NCBI GenBank assembly: GCA_022447485.1
Contig: JAKVCH010000185.1
Coordinates: 1-6,414 of the forward strand
DNA from: Polyangiaceae bacterium
GTDB lineage: Bacteria; Myxococcota_A; Polyangia; Polyangiales; Polyangiaceae
Reading direction: 5' to 3'
DNA: 6,414 nt
Below are positions 1-6,414 of the stretch, piece by piece. The notes under the pieces were generated by a model. It saw nothing but the letters and a program-made list of their open reading frames with translations, did not search any database and was not told the origin of the DNA. Each line of letters starts with the position of its first letter. The stretch's first letter is position 1. Made by a program: the position numbers and the translations under genes.

Positions 1-1788
1 GGAGAGAGGCGCCGGCTCAGCATAAGGCGTTTCGGTAATCGTATTACGGGGTTGATTCATCGGCGCCTGATTTGCTCGTCGATTCAGCTTGAGCCCCAGG
101 ATGATAAGAAAAAGTAGAAGGCTTCCGAGAGCAGCTCCGATAAAATAATAGAGCCGCGGTGTCTTTTTTTGATGCCCAGGTAGCTGCAAGATATTCTGAG
201 CAGTGAGTCCGGTGGTTCTTCCGGTCTCTTCGTCGACGACGATAAACCGTACAACGGTGTTCTTACCTTCTCCGTTTAAGACTTGGGGGGTATCGGGAAT
301 CGCTAGTTGAACAAAAGTTTGGCCTGCTTCAAGAGCTGCCCCGCGCATATCGAGCGCAACGAGGCGTTTTTGAAGTTCTTTCGCATCGTCTAATTTTGTC
401 TGCTCCTCAAAAGAGAAAGTCTCACCTGCCGGAATAAAGTAGGCAGCGGGACGAGAGCGATCGTTGTCCCAACAAAATTCTCCAAATACCTTGAGCTCTC
501 CACCGGGCGAGAGGTTCTCGTTACGAGCCGCTGCTTGTCGTGTGAGGCCTTCATCAACGAGTAGAGGCCATTTTTGTGGAGCGATGCCGAGCGGTACATT
601 CTTAAAAGAGCTATCTCCGGCAATCGCGGGCGCAGCGCCGGGAAAGAGAAGCGAGAGATCTTGTGTTGGTCGCGGAGCGAGGCAAGACAGGCTAAATCGG
701 GCGATAATTGTCTTGGCAAATCTTTGATGTGCATGCTCGACAATTCGTCGAGGGAGATCCTCTTGTGCTGGTCGCAATACGGTGAAGAACCCCCCAATGC
801 GTGGAGTCGCGAGGCCCATCATAAATTCTTGGGCGAGGCTAATTTCGTCGAGATCCGCTTTTCTGCTGAAAAGAAGTGCCGTCGCCGACTGGATCGTGGG
901 TGGGACAAAGATACTAATGACGGGCAGCGGTAAACGTGGAAGAGCATCATTGTCTTCATCGAGCTGTCCGCGCGTCAGAGCTTTCGCAATTTTTTCACCA
1001 CCAGCTCGGCTCACAAGGGGGTCACCTCCGCCATAGCCATTCGATAGAACGACCATTGCTTGGTGCAGGGGAGGAAGAATTGGTGCCTGAGAATCATTGA
1101 GCTCGATGACTGCATGACGTGCGAGAGCTTCAATCATTGAAGCAAGGGGCCGGTTTCGCCCCTTGCTCTTCGTGTTCGCTTTTGCCTCGTTGAGTAAGAG
1201 GGAGGCTTTGGCCTTATCTGCGACTTGTAGCCAAGGCGTTTCGTTAATCAGATCGCGCTCGCCCAAGATAACCAGCTTGACCTGATCATTGGGAGCCATC
1301 GCGTCGATAAATCGTTCTACGACAGCCCGGGCTGCAGGAAGAGATTTTCCCATTCGACTGTCGGTATCGAGTACGAGGAGCCAGGCTGTCCCCACACGAG
1401 GTTGCTCGAAAGCGGAGCCCAAGAGAAAGTGGTCCAGATATTTTGCTGGGCGCTCTTTGTCCTTGAGGCGAATCCCCAGCTGAACTTGCTCCTCCGGAAA
1501 GGGAATAGGCTTTCCTTGGGCCCCCCCCTGCAATGTCGCTGTGGTGATACAATCAAATCGTTGATTACCCCTGAGACGGCCGCAGGACGCAATTTGGCGC
1601 TCGAGGGGCCGGTGCGCTGAGAGATCAAATACGACGCTTAAAACAGGGTTGCCGTCGAGCAGAGAGGTCCGGGGATCAATTCTTAGAATATGGGCTTCTG
1701 GGGCGGCTTGCGCCAAGTCGGGGTAGAGTGGGGCGAAGAGCACGCTGAAACTGAGAACCAGTCGAAGAAAGAAGCCGATGCCGCGCAT
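1..1788 (-). CDS. Secreted vWA-like protein with single C-terminal membrane span (partial, C-terminus beyond left edge)
   Basis: The frame is open for 596 codons from an ATG at 1788 to the window edge, with no stop, so the C-terminus is missing. Residues 1-28 form a signal peptide: an Arg-containing start, a hydrophobic core, and a likely cleavage after AQA (26-28). A beta-rich segment follows (about 30-130). Then comes a von Willebrand A-like fold (about 135-340): strand LLVLDTDSRMG (137-147), strand VKLVIL (170-175), strand MVVLSNG (245-251), and strand VISIFVP (290-296). The MIDAS motif DxSxS reads D141-T-D-S-R145, and the usual TDG reads SNG, so metal binding is doubtful. A further beta-rich segment spans about 340-540. 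One transmembrane helix lies at about 547-568, followed by NRR and a Thr-rich tail, which implies a cytoplasmic C-terminus. An AG-rich ribosome site (GAAGAGAG) lies just upstream of the ATG. The gene follows the rplS terminator on the same strand. The vWA assignment is by motif and strand pattern. The ligand and role are unknown; vWA proteins generally bind proteins. Confidence 0.85.
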   Translation of the reverse strand, partial: MRGIGFFLRLVLSFSVLFAPLYPDLAQAAPEAHILRIDPRTSLLDGNPVLSVVFDLSAHRPLERQIASCGRLRGNQRFDCITTATLQGGAQGKPIPFPEEQVQLGIRLKDKERPAKYLDHFLLGSAFEQPRVGTAWLLVLDTDSRMGKSLPAARAVVERFIDAMAPNDQVKLVILGERDLINETPWLQVADKAKASLLLNEAKANTKSKGRNRPLASMIEALARHAVIELNDSQAPILPPLHQAMVVLSNGYGGGDPLVSRAGGEKIAKALTRGQLDEDNDALPRLPLPVISIFVPPTIQSATALLFSRKADLDEISLAQEFMMGLATPRIGGFFTVLRPAQEDLPRRIVEHAHQRFAKTIIARFSLSCLAPRPTQDLSLLFPGAAPAIAGDSSFKNVPLGIAPQKWPLLVDEGLTRQAAARNENLSPGGELKVFGEFCWDNDRSRPAAYFIPAGETFSFEEQTKLDDAKELQKRLVALDMRGAALEAGQTFVQLAIPDTPQVLNGEGKNTVVRFIVVDEETGRTTGLTAQNILQLPGHQKKTPRLYYFIGAALGSLLLFLIILGLKLNRRANQAPMNQPRNTITETPYAEPAPLS

Positions 1789-1844
1789 ATTGCTCTCTTC
1801 TACACTATTGCTGCCCGGGGATCTTCAGCTGCCGCACAGATAGC

Positions 1845-1879
1845 AAAAAATGGCAAAAGGCTCCTCAGCGGGAGCCTTT
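1845..1879 (-). terminator. Intrinsic terminator of rplS
   Basis: There is a perfect 9-bp stem, AAAGGCTCC (1856-1864) pairing with GGAGCCTTT (1871-1879), around a six-base loop. Read on the minus strand it is followed by TTTTGCCATTTTTTG, an interrupted U-rich tract. It sits about 50 bases past the rplS stop and about 60 bases before the vWA start, so it should end the rplS transcript and make the two genes separate units, allowing for some readthrough. On the plus strand the flanking T-tract is weaker, so termination in that direction is unlikely to matter. Confidence 0.85.
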
Positions 1880-1930
1880 ATCTTTGTCGAAACGGCGAAA
1901 ACCGTGCGCTAGCTTTGAGCTACACGCAGC

Positions 1931-2305
1931 TTATCGGTCTTTGCGAGCCTTGACGCGTGCCTTCTTGCCCGTGAGCTCACGGAGGTAGAAGAGACGGGCT
2001 CGACGTACAACACCGCGACTGATCACTTCAATCTTCTCGATACGAGGGGAGTGCTGAACGAAAGTACGCTCAACTCCAACGCTGAAGCTTTGCTTGCGTA
2101 CGGTGAAGGTCGAGCGAGAGCCTGCCCGGTTTCGCTTGAGAACGAGTCCCTTGAAAACCTGAACACGGGTCTTATCACCCTCAACGATTCGGTAGTGCAC
2201 AGCAATCGTGTCTCCAACGCGAAATTGGGGGAGATCCGTGCGGATGTATTGGGCTTCGAGCTTCTCGATGATCTTGCCGTTGGCCGGCGTTGCTTGGGTC
2301 GTCAT
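1931..2305 (-). CDS. rplS: 50S ribosomal protein L19
   Basis: The product is 124 residues, the normal L19 length (about 115-130). It sits at the 30S/50S interface of the ribosome. Recognisable family segments, in order, are an N-terminal helix (KIIEKLEAQYI), FRVGDTIAVHYRIVEG, VFKGLVLKRNRAGSRSTFTVRK, GVERTFVQHSP, IEKIEV, RGVVRRARLFYLRELTGKKARVK and a basic end. The start is the ATG at 2305, preceded by AGGGAG nine bases away. A longer reading from TTG at 2362 is rejected because that codon lies inside the predicted -35 box, upstream of any transcript. In many bacteria rplS ends an rpsP-rimM-trmD-rplS operon. Here neither neighbour belongs to that set, and the gene has its own promoter and terminator. 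Stop codon is TAA. Confidence 0.97.
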   Translation of the reverse strand: MTTQATPANGKIIEKLEAQYIRTDLPQFRVGDTIAVHYRIVEGDKTRVQVFKGLVLKRNRAGSRSTFTVRKQSFSVGVERTFVQHSPRIEKIEVISRGVVRRARLFYLRELTGKKARVKARKDR

Positions 2306-2314
2306 GGCGTCATT

Positions 2315-2320
2315 CTCCCT
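2315..2320 (-). promoter_or_regulatory. Ribosome binding site of rplS
   Basis: AGGGAG on the minus strand lies nine bases before the ATG at 2305 and decides the start of L19. It overlaps a short inverted repeat, CTCC-TAG-GGAG (2315-2325), which could pair weakly in the mRNA leader. Four base pairs is too little to claim regulation. Confidence 0.7.
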
Positions 2321-2334
2321 AGGAGGGGGTGCGA

Positions 2335-2362
2335 AGTATGCACTGCTGGAGCCTTTCGTCAA
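2335..2362 (-). promoter_or_regulatory. Probable sigma-70-type promoter of rplS
   Basis: Read on the minus strand, TTGACG (2362-2357, five of six matches to TTGACA) is followed by a 16-base spacer and CATACT (2340-2335, four of six to TATAAT). Transcription would begin about 2325-2330, giving a leader of roughly 20-25 bases that contains the Shine-Dalgarno site. The placement immediately before a highly expressed gene supports it. The -10 box is imperfect and no other evidence is available. Confidence 0.6.
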
Positions 2363-2490
2363 CTTGATCTGAACGATCGGCTGGCTTTTTTATCGTGAGA
2401 GGTGGCCTTGATTCTCTCAAGACCCGCCCGGAGATGAAAATCTAACCTAGATCGAAGCCATTCTAAAGGAGATCAGGCGTTCAGGCGAAT

Positions 2491-3096
2491 CTATGGTTGA
2501 ATCTTCACAACTTTGCAATTTCTTGGAACGGCGACCATTGCTTTTCCTTGGTCGCTCCACTGAGCGCTTGTATTCCAGCGCACGCGGACATTATTCCATT
2601 CTTCTTGGAAATCCAAAGTGCAGGAAACCACGAATCGCGCGAGTCGTTTGTCAGGTACTCCGAGAAAAGGCTCCTCATGCAAGCGCGTGGCCACTTCTGG
2701 CTGAGCCCAGAGCCCAGGTATCAGTAGTAACTGCTTGTCTGTGCTGCGATAGGGCTGAAGAATATGCTTCTTGTTGTCGTCGCGCGGGGCTTCAGCTGGG
2801 GGCTGGATAGCCTTTCCAGCAGAGTCATAACTACAGTGATTATCGCCGAATCTTTGATCGGACGAACAGGCGAGGCGGCGAAAGTCCGGCGTAATGATTG
2901 TCAGATTTACTTGGGCACTGTGGCCCACTTCCCAGTTTTCTCGTCCGGTGGTTTCTGGGGCTTTTCGTGTAATCAGTCGGCCCAAGGGCGCGAAACAGGG
3001 GATAACGACGATACTCGCCAGCAGAACAAGCGCGGTCGTCATGCGACCACCCAAGATCTGTTCAAAACTCACCTTTTTGCTCTGCTCTTCGACCAT
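2491..3096 (-). CDS. Uncharacterised membrane-anchored protein with four extracytoplasmic cysteines
   Basis: I do not recognise a named family in this 201-residue product. It has a short polar N-terminus (1-17), one hydrophobic segment at about 18-37 (TTALVLLASIVVIPCFAPLG) acting as an uncleaved anchor, then a soluble domain of about 160 residues, probably periplasmic. The soluble part has Cys77, Cys88, Cys159 and Cys194, enough for two disulfides, and tryptophans near 55, 130, 167, 174 and 180. The stretch LQPYRSTDKQLLLIPGLW (113-130) and the C-terminal RFVVSC...VRVRW look like conserved beta strands. The start chosen is ATG at 3096, with AGAAGGA seven bases upstream; the GTG directly before it (3099) is an alternative. 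It is upstream of rplS on the same strand with a 185-base gap, and divergent from the sulfatase-fold gene. No terminator is obvious after its stop. The base composition matches its neighbours and the frame is intact, so it is probably a real conserved hypothetical gene. Confidence 0.75.
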   Translation of the reverse strand: MVEEQSKKVSFEQILGGRMTTALVLLASIVVIPCFAPLGRLITRKAPETTGRENWEVGHSAQVNLTIITPDFRRLACSSDQRFGDNHCSYDSAGKAIQPPAEAPRDDNKKHILQPYRSTDKQLLLIPGLWAQPEVATRLHEEPFLGVPDKRLARFVVSCTLDFQEEWNNVRVRWNTSAQWSDQGKAMVAVPRNCKVVKIQP

Positions 3097-3135
3097 CACG
3101 CAGTCCTTCTACAGCTAGTTGTGTTGCATCCCAAG

Positions 3136-3169
3136 AAGAATCGCCCCAAGACGCTCTAAGACGATTCTT
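3136..3169. repeat. 8-bp inverted repeat in the divergent intergenic region
   Basis: AAGAATCG (3136-3143) and CGATTCTT (3162-3169) are exact reverse complements separated by 18 bases. The repeat lies in the 152-base gap between the divergent genes at 3096 and 3249, so it could be an operator or a leader hairpin. I found no convincing -35/-10 pair for either gene in this gap, and no U-tract that would make it a terminator. Its function is unproven. Confidence 0.4.
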
Positions 3170-3248
3170 TGAGTCTGGTTCCGCCATCTTGGAGCCGTTC
3201 CTGGCATGCGTCTCCCAGGCGTGGTAGCGGCCGACCCGAATTTCCCCG

Positions 3249-5402
3249 ATGAACCCCAAGACTTCACTTTCCAACCCGAGTAGTTCGGCGAATCCGTGCT
3301 TAGCGCCGACTTCAAGTCCGGCTGCAGCATATGCTGGTGTTTTTCTGTGGTCGGGAGCATTGGTTGGTTCGATTCTCAATGGCAGCCATTTGATTCTCCT
3401 CTTGTGCGGTGCCGTGGCGTCGACTCGTAGTGCGGAGCAACAAGTTGTCTCTGCAGGCATTGCTGCCGTTATCTTTGCGTTGATGGGTGCGACCCTTGGC
3501 GCCTGCGCTTATGCGGCTCTCCGTGCCTGTCAGTTCCCTACTCTTCGAGCCTTCGCTTGGGCTCGTCGCGTCTATATTTTATTGATGAGTGTGTATGTCT
3601 TTCTCTGGATTTTGGGTGAGACGTTTTTGGTATCGACGGGTGCTCCACTGACGATTGGGTCTTTGGAGTTCTTAGCCGCAGGCTGGCGTCACCTCTTTAG
3701 CTCCTTGGCGTATCAATACGCCTGGCAAATCTTCGTTGCCCTAGCTGCTGCTGTTTTTATCACTTGGCTAGCTGCCCGGTTGGTCCGCCGTCAGGAGCAA
3801 ACCCTCTCAGCAGAGCCCTGTCCCCAGAGTCTCGCGCTACGAGGTTTTGCCTGCCTCCTCGCCTTATCCTCCGTGCTAGCTCTCTTGCTTCAGCCTCAAA
3901 TGGCTGAAAGCGGTCAACTCTGCGATACCCCAGAAATTTCCCTGCTCGCCTCTATCGCTGAGCGAAAGAGTGTTCCCCAAGAGCTAGCTGGGCAAAGAGT
4001 AAAAGTGACTCCAGGCCCTTCGCGTCAGTCAGAAGCTCTTTGGCTTTTAGACCGCGCTTCCAAGGTGCGTCTTCCTGAGCGCGTGGTTTTGATCCAGCTC
4101 GAATCAGTGGGCGTCGATCACCTGGGCTACATGGGTTATCGTCGAGAAGGACGGTCGATCACTCCCCATCTTGATGAGCTGGCGAAAGCATCTGCTAATT
4201 GGATTCAAGCCCGAACGACAGCGACTCATTCAAATTACGCCCAAATGGCAACGTTGTCTTCGCTCTTTCCCCGGCGTGGTTGGGGTCTGGATACCTATGG
4301 TGAACTCGACTACCCGCGAGTGCTCTGGCACGACTTTTTGATGGGTGCCGGTTTCGAAACCGTGACATTCAGCAGTCAGGATGAATCGTGGCAGGGGATG
4401 CTGCTTTTTGAAAAGACCCATTCGACTCAGCGTATTGAGCATGCGGGCAATTTTCCTGGCGAGAAAATCGATAAGATTACTGAGAAAGTCGTCCCTGATC
4501 ACATCACAGTCGAGAGAGGTTTGAAGTGGTTGAAGGAGCAGGGAAGCTCAGCCGCAGTTTATTTCAACTTCCAGGCGACTCACTTTCCCTATTCTTTGCC
4601 AGCGGCGGTTCAGCACCAGTTTTTACCGGATGATCCCCACGATGCTGAATTTAACTACCTTTATTACTCAAAGGAGCTGCTGCCGATTGTGCAGAATCGA
4701 TACGATAACGCTTTAGCCTATGTAGATCAGCAAGTTGGTCGCGTTCTTCAGAGCTTGAGGGAGAGGCATCAGCTCGAAAATACATTGGTGGTGGTAACGG
4801 CTGACCATGGTGAGCTTTTTTGGCAGCACGGGCTCGTCACCCACGGTCGAACTTTATTCGATGGTGAATCGAGAGTGCCGCTGCTGATTCATTGGCCTGC
4901 AGCCTTCGGGCCCCAGGTGAGTGATACAGTTGTCTCGACTCTCGATATTTTGCCGACCTTAGCTGCTCTCTTCGGGGAGCTTCCTCATCCAGCCTGGCAG
5001 GGGACTCCTCTGTTGAATGAGCAGGGAGAGATGGTTTCATTCCAGTCAAACGGGCCAGGTGCCCACCCTGCGGTGTTTATGAATATCCAAGGTATGAAGT
5101 CCTGGGATGGTCTAATTTGTGGTGAGTGGAAGCTGATGGAGGACCGTTCGAGTGATACGGTGTACCTATTTCACTTGGGCGATGATCCGAAAGAGCTCCA
5201 CAATCTCGCTCACCAGCGACCTGAAGTGCGAGACCGCTTACACGCCTATTTACAGACGCAAATGCAGGCTCAGATGTCTTATCATGCTGACGACAACCAG
5301 GAGCTTCGTGCCGATCGTTTTGCGCCACGTTTATTATCTTGTCCCTCGCTTGAGTCCGAGGGGATTGCTCGGAGCCAATCTTTGGAGACAACCTCGCTTT
5401 AA
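3249..5402 (+). CDS. Five-span membrane sulfatase/alkaline phosphatase superfamily enzyme, LtaS/OpgB-like
   Basis: The 717-residue product has two parts. Hydrophobic spans lie at about 28-56, 67-92, 107-127, 157-176 and 199-214, then an extracytoplasmic catalytic domain covers about 275-660. Motifs seen are VVLIQLES (279-286, Glu285 as first metal ligand), a Thr/Ser site ATHSNYA (325-331, Thr326 or Ser328 as likely nucleophile), TFSSQDESWQG (373-383), QATHFPY (442-448, His445), TADHGE (517-522, Asp519 and His520) and HG (527-528). The end (WKLMED...DDPKELHNL) is typical of sulfatases. Five spans plus a Glu metal ligand match lipoteichoic-acid synthase and phosphoglycerol or phosphoethanolamine transferases. 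The Cys-x-Pro-x-Arg formylglycine motif of true sulfatases is absent. I infer a transferase or phosphodiesterase acting on an envelope lipid or glycan; the substrate is unknown. ATG 3249 is the first start after an in-frame stop at 3225; it lacks a clear Shine-Dalgarno. It converges on the SGNH gene. Confidence 0.9.
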   Translation: MNPKTSLSNPSSSANPCLAPTSSPAAAYAGVFLWSGALVGSILNGSHLILLLCGAVASTRSAEQQVVSAGIAAVIFALMGATLGACAYAALRACQFPTLRAFAWARRVYILLMSVYVFLWILGETFLVSTGAPLTIGSLEFLAAGWRHLFSSLAYQYAWQIFVALAAAVFITWLAARLVRRQEQTLSAEPCPQSLALRGFACLLALSSVLALLLQPQMAESGQLCDTPEISLLASIAERKSVPQELAGQRVKVTPGPSRQSEALWLLDRASKVRLPERVVLIQLESVGVDHLGYMGYRREGRSITPHLDELAKASANWIQARTTATHSNYAQMATLSSLFPRRGWGLDTYGELDYPRVLWHDFLMGAGFETVTFSSQDESWQGMLLFEKTHSTQRIEHAGNFPGEKIDKITEKVVPDHITVERGLKWLKEQGSSAAVYFNFQATHFPYSLPAAVQHQFLPDDPHDAEFNYLYYSKELLPIVQNRYDNALAYVDQQVGRVLQSLRERHQLENTLVVVTADHGELFWQHGLVTHGRTLFDGESRVPLLIHWPAAFGPQVSDTVVSTLDILPTLAALFGELPHPAWQGTPLLNEQGEMVSFQSNGPGAHPAVFMNIQGMKSWDGLICGEWKLMEDRSSDTVYLFHLGDDPKELHNLAHQRPEVRDRLHAYLQTQMQAQMSYHADDNQELRADRFAPRLLSCPSLESEGIARSQSLETTSL

Positions 5403-5428
5403 GCCAAGAGTAGGAGACCTCGCGCCTG

Positions 5429-5462
5429 GTGCTGAGACGCCCGTGAACGTCTGCATCAGCAC
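5429..5462. repeat. Imperfect hairpin between convergent genes
   Basis: GTGCTGA-GACG (5429-5439) pairs with CGTC (5448-5451) and TCAGCAC (5456-5462), with a four-base bulge (TGCA) and an eight-base loop. That gives 11 base pairs in all. It lies in the 85-base gap where the sulfatase-fold and SGNH genes end facing each other, so it could stall or protect both transcripts. No T-tract follows it on either strand, so it is not a standard intrinsic terminator. Confidence 0.4.
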
Positions 5463-5487
5463 GGTGGGGTTCGAGTCACGCTCGTTC

Positions 5488-6360
5488 TTAGAGACAATCA
5501 AAGAAGAGTTTTTTGTGGGCGGCGCTGCCCAAGAGGGCGTGCCCTGCTGGCCCCGGATGAAGCCCATCGTGGAATCGGTTCTCATAGCGCGGACAGAGGA
5601 ACTCATCCTGGCCGCAGGAAAGTAAGGGGTAGGTGTCGAGTACTCGTTTGACCTGTCCCGGTTTTAGTCGTCCGAGGATCCATGAGTTGAGCAGTTGGGT
5701 ATTCCGCCCCCTCTCCTTGGTGTACCACTTTTTGAATCCACCCCAGGGACTGACGGTCATTGCATAGACCTCAAGACCTGCTTCTTCTGCCTCCTGATAG
5801 ATGGTGGCGAGATCTTTCTCTATGCGGGCATTGGTGCGGTGAGCACTCAGATTTGAGTAGAGGTCATTGACGCCGCCGTAGACGAGTAAGGTCGTGTATT
5901 TTTCCCTCGCAACAGCGGGGCGAATATCCCGGCGCCAGCGGCGCAACATCTGGTTCACCATATCGCCACCTTTCCCATAATTATCAAAGCGGCTCTCGGG
6001 GCATTCCTGGGCGATTGCTTTCAGATACCCTCCGCCTCCGGAGCGAAAATCTGTAATCGAATCACCTAGAGCAGCGACTCGGTACGTCTTTTGGGGATGT
6101 TCTTGGGGCTCTTGAGGGGGCGCAGGCGCCGCTATGGTCTGAGGAGAGAGGGCGGGAGGCGCCTGAATCGCGACCACTGATTCCCTAGCCTCAGAGCTGG
6201 AGTCCAGTGGTGGTGCGGCCTCTTTTTTGGGTGGAATTGGCTGGGGTGCTGGGCTGGAGGTACCTTGGCAATTCAAACTCAGTAGACTGAAGAGGAGCAA
6301 GAGACTGGCCGCGCCGCGCCTGCCGAGACACTTGAATTGACAAAGTTTGATTCGATTCAT
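5488..6360 (-). CDS. SGNH/GDSL-type hydrolase, probable lipoprotein
   Basis: The 290-residue product begins with a basic start (residues 1-15) and a hydrophobic core (17-29) ending in LLSLNC, with Cys31 as the probable lipidated residue. Asn at -1 is unusual for a lipobox. A Pro/Ala/Glu-rich linker (about 33-90) then spaces the enzyme from the membrane. The catalytic domain shows all SGNH blocks: ALGDSITDF (97-105, nucleophile Ser101), NYGKGGD (127-133, oxyanion Gly132), YGGVND (161-166, Asn165) and HDGLHPG (264-270, Asp265 and His268 of the triad). Such enzymes remove acyl or acetyl esters from lipids or polysaccharides; here the location suggests an envelope or extracellular substrate, which the sequence does not identify. 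GGGAG eight bases before the ATG at 6360 supports the start. The stop is TAA. It faces the sulfatase-fold gene tail to tail, so the two are not co-transcribed. Confidence 0.92.
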   Translation of the reverse strand: MNRIKLCQFKCLGRRGAASLLLLFSLLSLNCQGTSSPAPQPIPPKKEAAPPLDSSSEARESVVAIQAPPALSPQTIAAPAPPQEPQEHPQKTYRVAALGDSITDFRSGGGGYLKAIAQECPESRFDNYGKGGDMVNQMLRRWRRDIRPAVAREKYTTLLVYGGVNDLYSNLSAHRTNARIEKDLATIYQEAEEAGLEVYAMTVSPWGGFKKWYTKERGRNTQLLNSWILGRLKPGQVKRVLDTYPLLSCGQDEFLCPRYENRFHDGLHPGPAGHALLGSAAHKKLFFDCL

Positions 6361-6414
6361 GGTAGGAGCTCCCAGGTCTGAGGCTACATCTTTTCCACGA
6401 CGTCGATCCCCAAT

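Noticed and set aside
390..797. Open frames on both strands inside 390-1628
   Set aside because: All are in other frames of the long vWA reading frame, which has a signal peptide, vWA strands and a membrane span and is uninterrupted.
2348..2356. GGAGCCTTT in the rplS promoter spacer, identical to one arm of the rplS terminator
   Set aside because: A single shared 9-mer with no second feature to suggest a pairing or binding role; probably coincidence.
2306..2362. N-terminal extension of L19 from a TTG codon at 2362
   Set aside because: The TTG lies within the predicted -35 box, the extra 19 residues do not resemble L19, and the ATG at 2305 has a good Shine-Dalgarno.
2384..2421. T6 run and small overlapping inverted repeats (TGAGAG/CTCTCA and CTTGA/TCAAG) as a possible terminator after the 2491-3096 gene
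   Set aside because: Read on the minus strand the run after the hairpin is A, not T; on the plus strand no stem precedes the T run and no gene ends there.
2473..2487. Tandem direct repeat TCAGGCG-T-TCAGGCG just past the end of the 2491-3096 gene
   Set aside because: Only two 7-base copies; this is within chance expectation and matches no known site type.
3062..3460. Open frame of 132 codons on the minus strand overlapping the start of the sulfatase-fold gene
   Set aside because: It overlaps two better-supported genes in other frames, shows no recognisable domain and lacks a clear ribosome site.
5468..5477. GGTTCGAGTC, resembling the T-loop of a tRNA
   Set aside because: The flanking bases do not form a T-stem, and there is no anticodon arm or acceptor pairing upstream.

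Overview
The window looks like an ordinary chromosomal stretch from a Gram-negative-type bacterium of moderately high G+C. It carries a solitary ribosomal L19 gene and several exported or membrane-anchored proteins. The L19 sequence and the mix of large surface proteins (a vWA protein with a signal peptide and one membrane span, a proline-rich lipoprotein esterase, a membrane sulfatase-fold enzyme) suggest a deltaproteobacterial-type lineage such as Myxococcota, Bradymonadota or Bdellovibrionota. That placement is an impression from protein character, not a demonstrated assignment.

Layout from left to right. A long reading frame on the minus strand fills 1-1788 and runs off the left edge. It encodes a secreted von Willebrand factor A-like protein with a degenerate metal site, a single membrane span and a short tail cut by the window edge. 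Next on the same strand is rplS (1931-2305), with its own likely sigma-70 promoter and a strong intrinsic terminator (1845-1879) that separates it from the vWA gene. Upstream of rplS, still on the minus strand, is a small unrecognised protein with one membrane span and four cysteines outside the membrane (2491-3096). A 152-base divergent region with an 8-bp inverted repeat leads to a plus-strand gene (3249-5402) for a five-span, LtaS-like sulfatase/alkaline phosphatase superfamily enzyme. It converges on a minus-strand SGNH hydrolase lipoprotein gene (5488-6360), with a short hairpin-forming gap between them.

The genes do not form one obvious pathway. The sulfatase-fold enzyme and the SGNH lipoprotein could both act on envelope polymers (group transfer and ester removal), but they are convergent, not an operon, so that link is only inference. 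No CRISPR array, transposase, integrase, rRNA or tRNA gene was found. I see no convincing undescribed multi-gene system. The most notable items are the degenerate vWA receptor-like protein, the orphan rplS unit and the LtaS-like enzyme lacking the sulfatase cysteine motif.
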